From DAOMNN01 sp964404505 (GTDB lineage Bacteria; Pseudomonadota; Gammaproteobacteria; Burkholderiales; Rhodocyclaceae): 64,000 bases of DNA. Both the position numbers and the translations under genes were made by a program. Positions 45,792 to 55,726 of this stretch are shown here, piece after piece. The DNA lies in contig CAYOKH010000003.1 in the NCBI GenBank assembly GCA_964404505.1, positions 4,590 through 68,589 of the forward strand, written 5' to 3'. Numbering within the stretch: position 1 is the stretch's first letter; every line of letters begins with the position of its first letter. The notes below the pieces were generated by a model. The model worked only from the letters and a program-made list of their open reading frames with translations, was not told the DNA's origin and searched no databases.

Positions 45792-46733
45792 ATGGACAAG
45801 GATAGCACGTTGCATCTCGGTATCGATCTTGGTGGGAGCAAGATCGAGATCGTCGCGATCGACGCGGTGGGAGCGGAGTTGTGGCGCAAGCGCATGGTCG
45901 CACCGCGGGTCGATTATGCGAAGACCATCGACGCGATCGAATCGCTGATACGCGAATGCGAAGCCGCGTTGGGCAGACATGGCAGCGTCGGTATCGGCAT
46001 TCCGGGATCAATGTCGACCACGACGGGGCGCGTCAGGAACGCCTATTCGACCCCCCTCCTCGACCGGCCCCTGCTCGAGGACCTGCGTGTGCGCCTTGGA
46101 CGTCCGATACGTATTGCCAACGACGCGAACTGCTTCGCATTGTCCGAAGCGCTCGACGGTGCGGCGGTGGGAGTCGAGACGGCCTTCGGTGTCATTCTTG
46201 GCACAGGTGTTGGCGGCGGGTTTGTGGTGAGGGGTAAGTTGCTGGTCGGCGTGAACGCGATCGCCGGTGAGTGGGGTCACAATCCCTTGCCCTGGCCGCA
46301 CCCCGATGAACTACCCGGCCCGCCGTGCCCCTGCGGGCGGGCCGGCCACATAGAGTCCTGGCTCTCAGGCCCCGGCTTTGCGGCGAGCTACGCCTGCGCC
46401 GGCGGCAGTCCGCTCGACGCACCACGGATCGTCGAGCGCATGCGCGCGGACGAGGCGCTCGCCCGTTCATGTTTCGAGGACTACGTCGATCGCCTCGCGC
46501 GCGCCCTCGCAACGATCATCAACACGGTCGACCCTCACGTCATCGTACTCGGCGGAGGCATGTCGAACGTGGGCGAACTCTATTCGGAGGTGCCACGCCG
46601 TTGGCGACCCTATGCTTACTCGGATACCGTGGAGACACAACTGGTGCAGGCCCGTCATGGCGATTCCTCGGGCGTTCGCGGGGCCGCATGGCTGGGCGCA
46701 GGTCAGGTGGCGGTCGGCTGCCGAGAAGAATGA
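45792..46733 (+). CDS. ROK-family sugar kinase (fructokinase-like)
   Basis: 313 aa. ATP-binding DLGGSKIEIVAID at the start, catalytic Asp in RIANDANCFAL, and the ROK zinc cluster with ExGH: GEWGHNPLPW...PCPCGRAGHIESWLSG. The GHNPLPW stretch resembles E. coli Mak fructokinase. It probably makes a hexose phosphate; fructose, glucose or mannose cannot be distinguished. GGGAG lies six bases before the ATG. Divergent from otsA, which uses hexose phosphate. Confidence 0.85.
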   Translation: MDKDSTLHLGIDLGGSKIEIVAIDAVGAELWRKRMVAPRVDYAKTIDAIESLIRECEAALGRHGSVGIGIPGSMSTTTGRVRNAYSTPLLDRPLLEDLRVRLGRPIRIANDANCFALSEALDGAAVGVETAFGVILGTGVGGGFVVRGKLLVGVNAIAGEWGHNPLPWPHPDELPGPPCPCGRAGHIESWLSGPGFAASYACAGGSPLDAPRIVERMRADEALARSCFEDYVDRLARALATIINTVDPHVIVLGGGMSNVGELYSEVPRRWRPYAYSDTVETQLVQARHGDSSGVRGAAWLGAGQVAVGCREE

Positions 46734-46905
46734 GGAGAAGCGAAACACGGCACACACGATGAAACGGCGGCGGATTCGCCATGGCGCTTGACTCTCTGGC
46801 CAATGCCCGGGGGATGCATCTTCGGGCACGAATTGTAACCGTTGGAAAAACTTGTGAGAACAGTCCTGGCCTGGCCCGTCACCTGAAGACCCAAGCGAGA
46901 GACCT

Positions 46906-48279
46906 TCAGCCTTCGAGTTCCCGGGCCCGTTCGATCGCCTCCTCGATCCGGTCAGCCGCAATGACGCGTATGCCCTCTGGTGCGCGCTTGGGTGTGTTGG
47001 CCCTGGGAATGATCGCCGTCGCGAAGCCAAGTTTGACGGCCTCCCTGAGTCGGTCCTGGCCGCGGGGAGCCGGGCGAATCTCGCCGGCCAGACCGACTTC
47101 CCCGAACACGGCGAGGCCTCGCGGAAGCGCGCGGCTGTGCAGGGATGACACGATCGCGAGAAGGACCGCCAGATCCGCAGCGGGTTCGCTGATCTTGACG
47201 CCGCCCACCGCATTGACGAATACGTCCTGGTCGAAACACACGACCCCCGCATGGCGGTGCAGCACGGCGAGCAGCATCGCAAGCCGGTTTTGTTCGATGC
47301 CGACGCCCAACCGCCGCGGATTCGGGCTGTGCGCACTGTCGACCAGTGCCTGGATCTCGACCAGCAGCGGTCGTGTGCCTTCAAGCGTCACCAGCACGCA
47401 GCTGCCGGGCACGACTTGGCTGTGCTGCGACAGAAAAATCGCGGATGGATTGCTAACGCCGCGCAGGCCGCGCTCGGTCATCGCGAAGACGCCGAGTTCA
47501 TTTACCGCGCCGAATCGGTTCTTGAACGCGCGAATCAGTCTGAAACTCGAATGGGTGTCTCCTTCGAAATAGAGCACCGTATCGACGATGTGCTCCAGGA
47601 CGCGCGGGCCTGCCAGTGTGCCGTCCTTGGTCACGTGACCGACCATGATCAGGCTGGTCCCGCTTTGCTTCGCGAAACGCGTAAGCTGCGCTGCGCATTC
47701 GCGCACCTGGGCCACCGAGCCGGGAGCAGACTGCAGGACCTCCGAATAGACGGTCTGGATCGAGTCGATGACGGCGATTGCTGGCCTGGCACTCTTGAGG
47801 ACCGCAAGAATGCGCTCAAGGTTGATCTCCGGAAGCATCTGCAGACGCCCCGGATCGAGTTGCAGGCGGCGCGAGCGCAGGGCCACCTGCTCGCCCGACT
47901 CTTCGCCGCTCACATAGATTGCGGATTCGCTTGCCGAAAGAAGGGAAAGGGCCTGCAGCAAGAGGGTTGACTTGCCGATTCCGGGATCACCGCCAATCAG
48001 CACGACGCCACCCGGAACGAGTCCGCCTCCGAGAACCCGGTCGAACTCTTCGATACCGGTAGGAATGCGTGAATCCTCCCGGGGTTCGAGCCCGGCAAGC
48101 GACTGCAGTTGGCCAGTGGTGCCAGCGAGGGCTGCGAAACGATTGCCGCTATCGGCACCCTGCTCCGCCAGTGATTCGACAAGCGTGTTCCATGCCTTGC
48201 AGTGCGGGCACTGTCCCTGCCATTGCGGCCCCTGTCCGCCGCATTCGGTGCAGGTGTATGCCGTCTTCACCCTCGCCAT
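46906..48279 (-). CDS. radA: DNA repair protein RadA
   Basis: 457 aa. A four-Cys zinc finger (Cys10, 13, 24, 27; CTECGGQGPQWQGQCPHC), RecA-like ATPase with Walker A GGDPGIGKST (96-105) and the RadA signature KNRFGAVNELGVF, then a Lon-protease-like C-terminal domain. It helps branch migration in recombination. The start overlaps the LysR stop by one base. Confidence 0.96.
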   Translation of the reverse strand: MARVKTAYTCTECGGQGPQWQGQCPHCKAWNTLVESLAEQGADSGNRFAALAGTTGQLQSLAGLEPREDSRIPTGIEEFDRVLGGGLVPGGVVLIGGDPGIGKSTLLLQALSLLSASESAIYVSGEESGEQVALRSRRLQLDPGRLQMLPEINLERILAVLKSARPAIAVIDSIQTVYSEVLQSAPGSVAQVRECAAQLTRFAKQSGTSLIMVGHVTKDGTLAGPRVLEHIVDTVLYFEGDTHSSFRLIRAFKNRFGAVNELGVFAMTERGLRGVSNPSAIFLSQHSQVVPGSCVLVTLEGTRPLLVEIQALVDSAHSPNPRRLGVGIEQNRLAMLLAVLHRHAGVVCFDQDVFVNAVGGVKISEPAADLAVLLAIVSSLHSRALPRGLAVFGEVGLAGEIRPAPRGQDRLREAVKLGFATAIIPRANTPKRAPEGIRVIAADRIEEAIERARELEG

Positions 48280-49199
48280 CAGTTGTCCTCCGAACCTTCC
48301 GTCGCCATGGTCGCGAGCTTCTCGGCCGCGTGATCGGCAAAGGTCGTGATCAGGCGTGAACGGAACTTGTCCTTCGGAATGATGACTTCCAGCGGAGTGT
48401 AGAGCCTGGGTTCGAGCGGTATCGCGGCGAGGCGTCCCTCCCGGAGGTCTCTCTGGATGGCAGCGTTCGACGCGATGGCGAAGCCAAGCCCCTGCGACGC
48501 GAGATACTTCACGGTGGCGAGACTGCCGAGTTCGGCGCAGATCATGAGCTGGTCCGTGCCGATCCCGGCCGCCTGGAAGAAACCTTCGGCCAGCTCCCTG
48601 ATTGCATTGCCGGGGTCGCGGGTGATGAACGGGTGTTCGAGCAGATCGCGGGCGGTCAGCGTGTGCATTCCGGAAAGGGGATGCCCCGGCTGGCAGATGA
48701 CCAGCAACTCGTCGCGTGCAGCGGTTCGACGTTCGATCGCGGGCTGATCGGAGGCGATTTCGATGAGGCCCAGGTCGAGCTCGCGCGCTGCTACGCGATC
48801 CTCGGTAAGCTGCGAATTGCCCACCACGACCCGCGGCATCACACGCGGGTACTTCCGCTTGAAGCTTTCCAACAGTTGCGGAAGCCAGTACGCGGCGATC
48901 GTGGTACTCGTACCGATCGACAGCGTGCCGGCCAGTTCGTCGGTAAGTTCCGAGACCCGCGACTCGAGTTCCTGCGACAGATCCAGGATGCGTTCCGCGT
49001 AGACGAACACGATCTCGCCCGCAGGCGTCAGACTTACCTTCCCATGACCGCGCTCCAGCAGGCGCGTGTCGTAATGCTCCTCCAGTTGCTTGATCTGGAA
49101 GGTAACTGCGGGCTGAGTCATGAACAGGTGCTCGGCGGCACGGGTGAAGGAACCGTACTTGGCCACGGCGTGAAAAACCTGGAGTCTGCGATCGGCCAC
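48279..49199 (-). CDS. LysR-family transcriptional regulator, CbbR/YeiE-like
   Basis: 306 aa. N-terminal winged helix: RLQVFHAVAKYGSFTRAAEHLFMTQPAVTFQIKQLEEHYDTRLLERG. The effector domain (about 90-295) contains LSIGTSTTIAAYWLPQLLESFKRKYP, which resembles CbbR/YeiE/CysL regulators. It lies directly upstream of radA and divergent from lplT, either of which could be a target; the sequence gives no more. Confidence 0.88.
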   Translation of the reverse strand: MADRRLQVFHAVAKYGSFTRAAEHLFMTQPAVTFQIKQLEEHYDTRLLERGHGKVSLTPAGEIVFVYAERILDLSQELESRVSELTDELAGTLSIGTSTTIAAYWLPQLLESFKRKYPRVMPRVVVGNSQLTEDRVAARELDLGLIEIASDQPAIERRTAARDELLVICQPGHPLSGMHTLTARDLLEHPFITRDPGNAIRELAEGFFQAAGIGTDQLMICAELGSLATVKYLASQGLGFAIASNAAIQRDLREGRLAAIPLEPRLYTPLEVIIPKDKFRSRLITTFADHAAEKLATMATEGSEDN

Positions 49200-49383
49200 C
49201 TGAGCCTCATAAGCGATGTTTATGGCAAGGATTAAAGCACATTTTCACATTGCGGGGTGCCGTGTGCCGGACGGTAAACCTGCCCGCGGAAAATGGCGCA
49301 GGATGGCGAGAAAGCGATCCATGGATGGCACTGACTTCGTGATATAAACCGGTGTCTGAACCCTGGAACTGCGCCCCCTTCCG

Positions 49384-50631
49384 ATGCCGCTCGGCTTCTA
49401 CATCATCATGACGGCGCAGTTCTTCTCCGCACTTGCGGACAACGCGCTGCTGATCATTGCCATCGCCCTGCTCCGCGACATGGCTGCGCCGGATCAGTAC
49501 GAGCCGTTGTTGAAGCTGTTTTTCACGCTTTCGTACGTGCTGTTGGCGGCATTTGTCGGAGCGTTCGCCGATTCGATGCCGAAGTGGCGCGTGATGCTCG
49601 TCAGCAACACGATCAAGATCAGCGGATGTCTGATGCTGTTCCTGGGCGCGCACCCCCTTTTCGCCTATGCGGTCATCGGTCTGGGTGCAGCGGCCTACTC
49701 CCCCGCGAAGTACGGAATTCTGACCGAGTACCTGCCCCATCGTCTGCTGGTGGTCGCCAATGGCTGGATCGAGGGGCTCACCGTCGTGGCCATCATCCTG
49801 GGCGCGGTGATGGGCGGTCTGTCCGTTCATCCCTCCGCGGCTGCCTGGCTAGAGGGACTGGGCTTGCCGTTCGTCGAATCGGGCTTCGAGGCCGCCATCG
49901 CGCTGGCGGGCGTGCTCTACCTGATCGCGGCGGCCTTCAATTTCTACATCCCGGATACCGGCGTCGATCACAAACCGCTCAAGAACAACCCATTGTATCT
50001 GCTCCATGATTTCGCCCACTGTCTGAAGCTGCTGTGGCGCGACCGGCTGGGTCAGATCTCGCTTGCCGTCACGACACTTTTCTGGGGTGCAGGCGCGACG
50101 CTGCAGTTCATCGTGATCAAGTGGGCCGAGCACAATCTCGGTTTCAACCTTACGCAGGCGTCGATGCTCCAGGGAGTGGTGGCAATCGGAATTGCGCTGG
50201 GCTCCGTGATGGCAGCACGAATGATCAGCCTGCACCGCTCCGTTCAGGTCATTCCGCTGGGGATTGCGATGGGGATGGTCGTGATCGCAATGGTTTTCGT
50301 CACCCGCCCGTCGATCGCGATGATCCTGCTGATTGCCGTGGGCGCCCTGGCCGGGTTTTTCGTCGTGCCGATGAACGCCCTGCTCCAGCATCGCGGGCAT
50401 ATTCTCATGGGCGCCGGTCACTCGATCGCCGTGCAGAACTTCAACGAGAATCTGTCGATTCTGGTCATGACCGGAATCTATGCCCTGCTGATCATGGTGG
50501 GGCTGTCCATCAATGGCGTTATCGCCCTGTTCGGACTTTTCGTCGCGGGCACCATGCTCCTGGTCAAGGCGAGACACGAGCGCAATCAGCGTGAGTACGA
50601 TTCCGTGTCGCTGCTCGAAGAACACCGGTGA
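49384..50631 (+). CDS. lplT: Lysophospholipid transporter LplT
   Basis: 415 aa, MFS protein of about 12 helices that flips lyso-phosphatidylethanolamine across the inner membrane for re-acylation. Recognised by FYIIMTAQFFSALADNALLIIAIALL, SPAKYGILTEYLP, VANGWIEGLTVVAIILG and AGHSIAVQNFNENLSIL. No aas acyltransferase gene is adjacent here. Confidence 0.92.
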   Translation: MPLGFYIIMTAQFFSALADNALLIIAIALLRDMAAPDQYEPLLKLFFTLSYVLLAAFVGAFADSMPKWRVMLVSNTIKISGCLMLFLGAHPLFAYAVIGLGAAAYSPAKYGILTEYLPHRLLVVANGWIEGLTVVAIILGAVMGGLSVHPSAAAWLEGLGLPFVESGFEAAIALAGVLYLIAAAFNFYIPDTGVDHKPLKNNPLYLLHDFAHCLKLLWRDRLGQISLAVTTLFWGAGATLQFIVIKWAEHNLGFNLTQASMLQGVVAIGIALGSVMAARMISLHRSVQVIPLGIAMGMVVIAMVFVTRPSIAMILLIAVGALAGFFVVPMNALLQHRGHILMGAGHSIAVQNFNENLSILVMTGIYALLIMVGLSINGVIALFGLFVAGTMLLVKARHERNQREYDSVSLLEEHR

Positions 50632-50638
50632 CGCGAAT

Positions 50639-51469
50639 TCAGCGCGGCGCTGCGGTGCTTGCCACGACGCGCGCAAAGCACAGGTCTTCCCACGCCTTTG
50701 CCTTGTCTGCGGGATTGCGCAGCAGGTAGGCCGGATGGTAGGTCACGACCACGGGAATGCCCGCGCGAGCGAACATCTTGCCGCGCGCGGCGTTGATCTT
50801 GATATCGGTACCAAGAAGGGCCTGTGCCGCGGGACGTCCAAGCGCGATCAGCAGCGTGGGGCGAACCAGCTGGATCTGGCGCTCCAGATAGGGGTTACAC
50901 GCTGCGATCTCGTCCGGTTCGGGCGTACGGTTGTGCGGGGGACGGCATTTGACCGCATTGGCAATGTACACACCTTCGCCACGACGCAGACCGATCGCGG
51001 CGAGCATTGCATCGAGCAGCTTCCCGGCGGGGCCGACGAACGGCTCGCCGCGCCGGTCCTCTTCGACCCCCGGACCCTCGCCGACGAGCATCCAGTCGGC
51101 CTGTCGATCGCCCACACCGGGAACCGCCTGTTTGCGCTGCCTGCACAGGGCGCATGCCGTGCACGCGCGAATGTCGGCCTCGAGCGCATCCCAGTCCATT
51201 CCGGCGATGCGTACCGCACGGTCGCCCTGATCCGCAAATGTGGGGTCGATGGATTCCGTCGCGACCGCGGCCCGAAGGTCCCCCCGGCCTTGCCGGTTCG
51301 GTGCCTGCGCCACCGTCTGGTCGGATGGCGTTTCGGCCGAATCGGGTTGCGGCGGTGCTGCGGGTGCTGCGCCGGTCCGGCCGGTATCGTTCTCGCGCAC
51401 GCGGGATCGCAGGCGCCAGAGCGGTGCCAGACCCATCTCGCGCAATACGGACGCCTTCCGGTCGATCAC
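50639..51469 (-). CDS. Family 4 uracil-DNA glycosylase (Fe-S)
   Basis: 276 aa. It removes uracil from DNA. After a low-complexity N-terminal 90 residues the catalytic domain has CTACALC (Fe-S ligands), MLVGEGPGVEEDRRGEPFVGPAGKLLDAML, ANAVKCRPPHNRTPEPDEIAAC and VVTYHPAYLLR. The start is a GTG at 51469 overlapping the rimI stop; an ATG at 51436 is an alternative. It belongs to the tsaB-rimI-udg operon seen in many beta-proteobacteria. Confidence 0.92.
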   Translation of the reverse strand: MIDRKASVLREMGLAPLWRLRSRVRENDTGRTGAAPAAPPQPDSAETPSDQTVAQAPNRQGRGDLRAAVATESIDPTFADQGDRAVRIAGMDWDALEADIRACTACALCRQRKQAVPGVGDRQADWMLVGEGPGVEEDRRGEPFVGPAGKLLDAMLAAIGLRRGEGVYIANAVKCRPPHNRTPEPDEIAACNPYLERQIQLVRPTLLIALGRPAAQALLGTDIKINAARGKMFARAGIPVVVTYHPAYLLRNPADKAKAWEDLCFARVVASTAAPR

Positions 51470-51918
51470 AGATCCAGTCTCATCACGATTGCATCCTCAC
51501 GTCCACCATCCGCGGCCGGGTAGTAGCGTTTGCGACGTCCTACCGCGGTGAATCCGCAGCGACGATACAGTGCAAGCGCTCGCGTGTTGCTCGGGCGAAC
51601 CTCGAGAAAGAACTGGCTCGCCCCGCGCGCCTTCGCCTCAAGGAAAAGATGCCCGAGAAAGGCCCCTCCGAGCCCTTCACCGTGCCTGGAACGTGCAACG
51701 CTGATGTTCAGCAGGTGCGCCTCGTCGAGGACCAGCAGCATGACCGCATACGCGACAGGTTGCCCTCCGACCCGCATCACCCACGAACTGTAACCCGCCG
51801 CCAGGGAATCGACAAAGTTCCCGTAGGTCCACGGAAATGGGTGCAAATCGCATTCGTTCTCGACCACCCACTCGAGATCGGCTTCGGACAACGGGGAATA
51901 ATCAGGTGCCTCGATCAT
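51466..51918 (-). CDS. rimI: Ribosomal protein S18-alanine N-acetyltransferase
   Basis: 150 aa GNAT acetyltransferase. Acetyl-CoA motif: SRHGEGLGGAFLGHLFLEAKARGAS, then FLEVRPSNTRALALYRRCGFTAVGRRKRYY, the standard RimI signature. It overlaps tsaB and udg by 4 bases each. Confidence 0.93.
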   Translation of the reverse strand: MIEAPDYSPLSEADLEWVVENECDLHPFPWTYGNFVDSLAAGYSSWVMRVGGQPVAYAVMLLVLDEAHLLNISVARSRHGEGLGGAFLGHLFLEAKARGASQFFLEVRPSNTRALALYRRCGFTAVGRRKRYYPAADGGREDAIVMRLDL

Positions 51919-52607
51919 GGGCGCCCTCCGCGCGCAAGCCGTTCCGCGGTGGTTAGGGCGACCTTGTCACGCACATAAAGCGGCGCAGCACGCTCGGGGG
52001 TCAGCACGCACCCGCGACTGACTTCGCGTCGTGCAATCATCGCCACCTCCGCGGCCCTCGGCACACAGTCGGCATTCCAGCCGCCAAGGCGATCGGACAG
52101 GCGTATGCCTATCTCGTTCTCGTAGGTGCGCAGTGCCGAGCCGACTGCATGCCACACGCCCGCAGGGGGGAGCACGAGTTGTCCCGGTGGCAGGCAGCTC
52201 GGCTCCTGCACCTGTGCCGGCAGTCCATCGGTCAAGCGGTACGCCGCGGAGTAGACTTCTCCCATGCGTGCATCGATAGCGACAAAAGTTTCATGCGCAC
52301 CACACTGGAGAGCGAGTGCGGCCAGGCTGCACACGGGAACAACGCCGACGCCGGCCCCCATTGCGAGGCCTTGCGCGACGCCGCAGGCGAGGCGCAGACC
52401 GGTGAATGCTCCGGGCCCGGAACCGAAGGCGATCGCATCCAGTGCGCCCAGAGTGGTCTGCGTCCGGGCGAGCAGGCTGCGCACGGTCGTGAGGAGACGC
52501 TCTGAATGGTTGATCTGTCCTTCGAGGCTGCATTGAACGACTTCATCGCCAAGCAGCAGGGCGACCGTCGCGTGCTCGCACGAGGTTTCTATTGCGAGGA
52601 TCTTCAT
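51915..52607 (-). CDS. tsaB: tRNA t6A synthesis protein TsaB
   Basis: 230 aa, ASKHA-fold partner that activates TsaD in making N6-threonylcarbamoyladenosine in tRNA. N-terminus KILAIETSCEHATVALLLG and SGPGAFTGLRLACGVAQGLAMGAGVGVVPV are diagnostic. First gene of the tsaB-rimI-udg operon. Confidence 0.95.
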   Translation of the reverse strand: MKILAIETSCEHATVALLLGDEVVQCSLEGQINHSERLLTTVRSLLARTQTTLGALDAIAFGSGPGAFTGLRLACGVAQGLAMGAGVGVVPVCSLAALALQCGAHETFVAIDARMGEVYSAAYRLTDGLPAQVQEPSCLPPGQLVLPPAGVWHAVGSALRTYENEIGIRLSDRLGGWNADCVPRAAEVAMIARREVSRGCVLTPERAAPLYVRDKVALTTAERLARGGRP

Positions 52608-52705
52608 AGCGCCGGCATTTTACCGGTTGCCGGGGTAGATCAGGGGAATGGCTCGCAGGCGAAGCCAGAGGACACGCTGCAAGCCCGGCCCTTACGGCGA
52701 GACCA

Positions 52706-53008
52706 TTACTGCCTCGTGCGACGCGGGCGCTGTTCGTACACACCCCGCATCGCCTCGCGCAATTCGCGGTGGAGGACATCACGCTCGTCCGGGGACAGGC
52801 GACGCGGTTCTTCGTTACGGTCACGGTGTGGCATTTCGGCACGACCAACCAGGGCACGCCTGAGTTCGATGTGGCGCTGCTCCCTCTGTTCGACGATGAT
52901 GTCGGGGGCAGCGATCACCATTCCGTCGGGCGTTCCACCCGCAAGGGCCGACAGCGGTACGCAGAATCCGGGCACGAGAAGAGCGAGCAGCAATCTACAT
53001 GTCTTCAC
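52706..53008 (-). CDS. Small exported hypothetical protein
   Basis: 100 aa from a GTG at 53008. A signal peptide (KTCRLLLALLVPGFCVPLSALAG) leads into a short, charged mature region: RRLSPDERDVLHRELREAMRGVYEQRP. I recognise that pattern from small exported proteins of beta-proteobacteria, function unknown. It is divergent from ompR and upstream of tsaB on the same strand. A frame continues further upstream but overlaps ompR and lacks a signal. Confidence 0.6.
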   Translation of the reverse strand: MKTCRLLLALLVPGFCVPLSALAGGTPDGMVIAAPDIIVEQREQRHIELRRALVGRAEMPHRDRNEEPRRLSPDERDVLHRELREAMRGVYEQRPRRTRQ

Positions 53009-53281
53009 CGCGCCGGTTCCGCAGCGGAGCCTGTGTCGTTCGGTACTGCAGGAGGGTGCGAAGATCAGGGTCAAGAGGCGTATATTCCGTGTCAAGTCGT
53101 GCGCAATATGAAAATACAGCCAAAAGCGGCCATGGTGGGTATTGCGGGCCCGGATTCGGAGCGAGTTTGTAAGCTGATATTGCGTAGCCCGTGCCACCTT
53201 ACGAAGCGTTACGTGCATGTCGTTCCGATCCGTCCGTATGCCCTCTAGCATGCCATCGAGCTGCGCGATAGGATGTGAAAT

Positions 53282-54019
53282 ATGAACGCAAAGGTGCGAT
53301 ACAAAATCCTGCTCGTCGATGACGATGCGCGACTGCGTGAGCTGTTGACGCGATATCTGATGGAGCAGGGATTTTCGATCAAGGCGGTTGCGGATGCCAC
53401 GGCGATGGATCGAGCGCTTCATCGCGAGCATTTCGACCTGATAGTGCTCGATCTGATGCTCCCCGGCGAGGATGGACTTGCGATCTGTCGAAGACTGCGT
53501 GCCGAGGAGAATCCGATTCCGATCGTGATGCTGACGGCCAAGGGCGACGAAGTCGACAGGATCATCGGGCTCGAGATGGGGGCAGACGATTATCTGCCCA
53601 AGCCGTTCAATCCGCGCGAGCTGGTCGCGCGCATTCACGCGGTGATGCGGCGTCGCCCGGCGACCCTGCCCGGCGCCCCCACCATGGAAGACGAAATCGT
53701 AAGCTTCGGGCGTGTAACGGTAAATCTCGGCACACGCTCGCTCACCCGCGATGGTGACGACGTGGCACTCACAACCGGGGAGTTCTCGCTCCTCAAGGTT
53801 CTGCTGCAGCATCCGCGCCAACCACTGTCACGCGACAAGCTCATGGAGCTTGCACGCGGACGTGAATACGGCGTGTTCGACCGGGCAATCGATGTCCAGG
53901 TCAGTCGCCTGCGCAAACTTGTCGAGGATGATCCGGCCAAACCCCGCTTCATTCAGACTGTGTGGGGTTTCGGCTATGTGTTTGTCCCCGATGACGCCAA
54001 GGCCGAGGAAGCGCTCTGA
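53282..54019 (+). CDS. ompR: Osmolarity response regulator OmpR
   Basis: 245 aa. Receiver domain with Asp57 (IVLDLMLPGEDG) and Lys107 (YLPKPFNPRELVAR), then a winged-helix DNA-binding domain (about 135-240, LTTGEFSLLKVLLQHPRQPLSRDKLMELARGREY and IQTVWGFGYVFVP). FNPRELVARI and GREY match OmpR rather than other family members. It pairs with the histidine kinase 29 bases downstream. Confidence 0.93.
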   Translation: MNAKVRYKILLVDDDARLRELLTRYLMEQGFSIKAVADATAMDRALHREHFDLIVLDLMLPGEDGLAICRRLRAEENPIPIVMLTAKGDEVDRIIGLEMGADDYLPKPFNPRELVARIHAVMRRRPATLPGAPTMEDEIVSFGRVTVNLGTRSLTRDGDDVALTTGEFSLLKVLLQHPRQPLSRDKLMELARGREYGVFDRAIDVQVSRLRKLVEDDPAKPRFIQTVWGFGYVFVPDDAKAEEAL

Positions 54020-54048
54020 GGGCGAGGTCATGAAAACCTAGGGCCGGT

Positions 54049-55485
54049 GTGACGACTGAAGCGCAATTTACCGATCGATCTGCCAAGTCGGACCGTAACG
54101 CGTCGACGCGCTCCATCCCGCGCCTGATTCCCCACACGCTGCTATGGCAGACGTTCCTGCTCATTGCGCTCGTGCTCGTTCTCGCACTGGCGGCCTGGTC
54201 ACAGATTTTTCGCCACTTCCAGGAACCGGCACGGGCGAGAGATCTTGCCCAGATGGTGGTCAGCGTGGTCAATCTGACGCGCACCGCACTGATAAACGCG
54301 GAGGTTACGCGACGCACTGAACTGCTGATCGATCTTGCCGCCCTCGAGGGGATTCGGATCTATCCATCCGAGCCGTCGGATGATCTGCTTCCGCTGCCGG
54401 ACACCCGTCCTATGCAGTTGCTCACTCAAGAGATACGCCGCCAGTTGGGCCCCACCACCCGTCTGGCATCGCGCTGGAAGACGCTAGACGGATTCTGGGT
54501 GAGCTTCAAGCTTGACCCGGAGGATCTGGAGCATTTCTGGGTCATGTTGCCAACGGAGCGCATACAGCAGCCCCGGGCGCTGGACTGGCTGATGTGGGGA
54601 GGCGGAGCGTTCCTGGTGGCACTTCTGGGGGCCTTTCTCATCGTGTCGCGCATCAGTTCGCCGCTGCGCAATCTGGCGCGCGCAGCTCGCATCGTCGGCC
54701 GCGGACAGCGCCCCCCCGAACTGCCAGAAGATGGCCCGCTCGAGATCGCCGCGGTAGCCCATGCCTTCAATCAGATGGCCGGTGATCTCGCCCGAACCGA
54801 TGCCGACAGGACCCTGATACTTGCGGGTGTGTCGCATGACTTGCGCACACCACTGGCACGCTTGCGTCTCGGCATCGAGATGTCGGGAGCCCCGGAGTCG
54901 GATGTGGCCCCCATGGTCGCCGACATAGAGGAGATGGATCGGATCATCGGGCAGTTTCTCGATTTTGGCCGGGGCGAACCCAAGGAACCGAAACAACCCG
55001 TCGATCTGGCGGCGCTGGTTTCGGATCTTTCGGAACCTTATCGCCTGCGTGGAATCACGTTGAATCTGGACCTGCCTTCGAGTCTGGTCGTGCCGGGTCG
55101 GTCGCTGCCGCTTCGGCGCGCTATTGCAAACCTCATCGACAATGCGGTTCGATATGCGGGGAGCGAGAATCCGGTCGATATCGTTCTGACGCGGACCGAT
55201 TCGGATGCCTGGCTGGAGATCGCGGACTGCGGCCCGGGAATTCCGGCTCGCGAGATGGAACGGCTGCGTCATCCGTTTACGCGGCTGGACAGTACGCGGT
55301 CCGACACCAAGGGCGCAGGGCTGGGACTGGCGATCGTCGATCGCATTATGGCGTCTCACGAGGGCCGCCTCGACCTCGTTGCGCGCGAAGGCGGCGGATT
55401 GCGCGCGATCCTCAGTCTGCCACTTGCAAAGCGGTCCGGAGACACCACGACCGTGGCAGCGAGTCAAAGGAAGGGCGGAACATGA
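54049..55485 (+). CDS. envZ: Osmosensor histidine kinase EnvZ
   Basis: 478 aa, GTG start. Two membrane helices (about 31-50 and 182-200) enclose a periplasmic domain of about 130 residues. HAMP follows, then the phospho-acceptor His263 (GVSHDLRTPLARLRLG) and the ATPase boxes NLIDNAVRYAG, DCGPGIP and GAGLGLAIVDRIM. It phosphorylates OmpR. Confidence 0.93.
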   Translation: MTTEAQFTDRSAKSDRNASTRSIPRLIPHTLLWQTFLLIALVLVLALAAWSQIFRHFQEPARARDLAQMVVSVVNLTRTALINAEVTRRTELLIDLAALEGIRIYPSEPSDDLLPLPDTRPMQLLTQEIRRQLGPTTRLASRWKTLDGFWVSFKLDPEDLEHFWVMLPTERIQQPRALDWLMWGGGAFLVALLGAFLIVSRISSPLRNLARAARIVGRGQRPPELPEDGPLEIAAVAHAFNQMAGDLARTDADRTLILAGVSHDLRTPLARLRLGIEMSGAPESDVAPMVADIEEMDRIIGQFLDFGRGEPKEPKQPVDLAALVSDLSEPYRLRGITLNLDLPSSLVVPGRSLPLRRAIANLIDNAVRYAGSENPVDIVLTRTDSDAWLEIADCGPGIPAREMERLRHPFTRLDSTRSDTKGAGLGLAIVDRIMASHEGRLDLVAREGGGLRAILSLPLAKRSGDTTTVAASQRKGGT

Positions 55486-55726
55486 GCACTGCGTTCTGCC
55501 GTTTGCCTGACGCAGTGCGGGGCACGCCTTCTCGCCCCGCCGTTCGCACAATCGCAACATGGGTCGGCGCCCAGGGTCTGACACCGCCGCGGGTTTCCCG
55601 GCTCGGGTGGATCGCGAACCTGCCGGCGACGAGGTGCCGGGCGTGAGGTGTCTGTGTACGGAATTGCAGGGACGCGACGCCGTATGAGCCAGAAGGTCCG
55701 GCTTCGTCCGGCGTGCCGCAATTGCG

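Noticed and set aside
45539..45805. Possible small gene between otsA and the ROK kinase
   Set aside because: The peptide (ending near the kinase start) has no ribosome site and no family resemblance.
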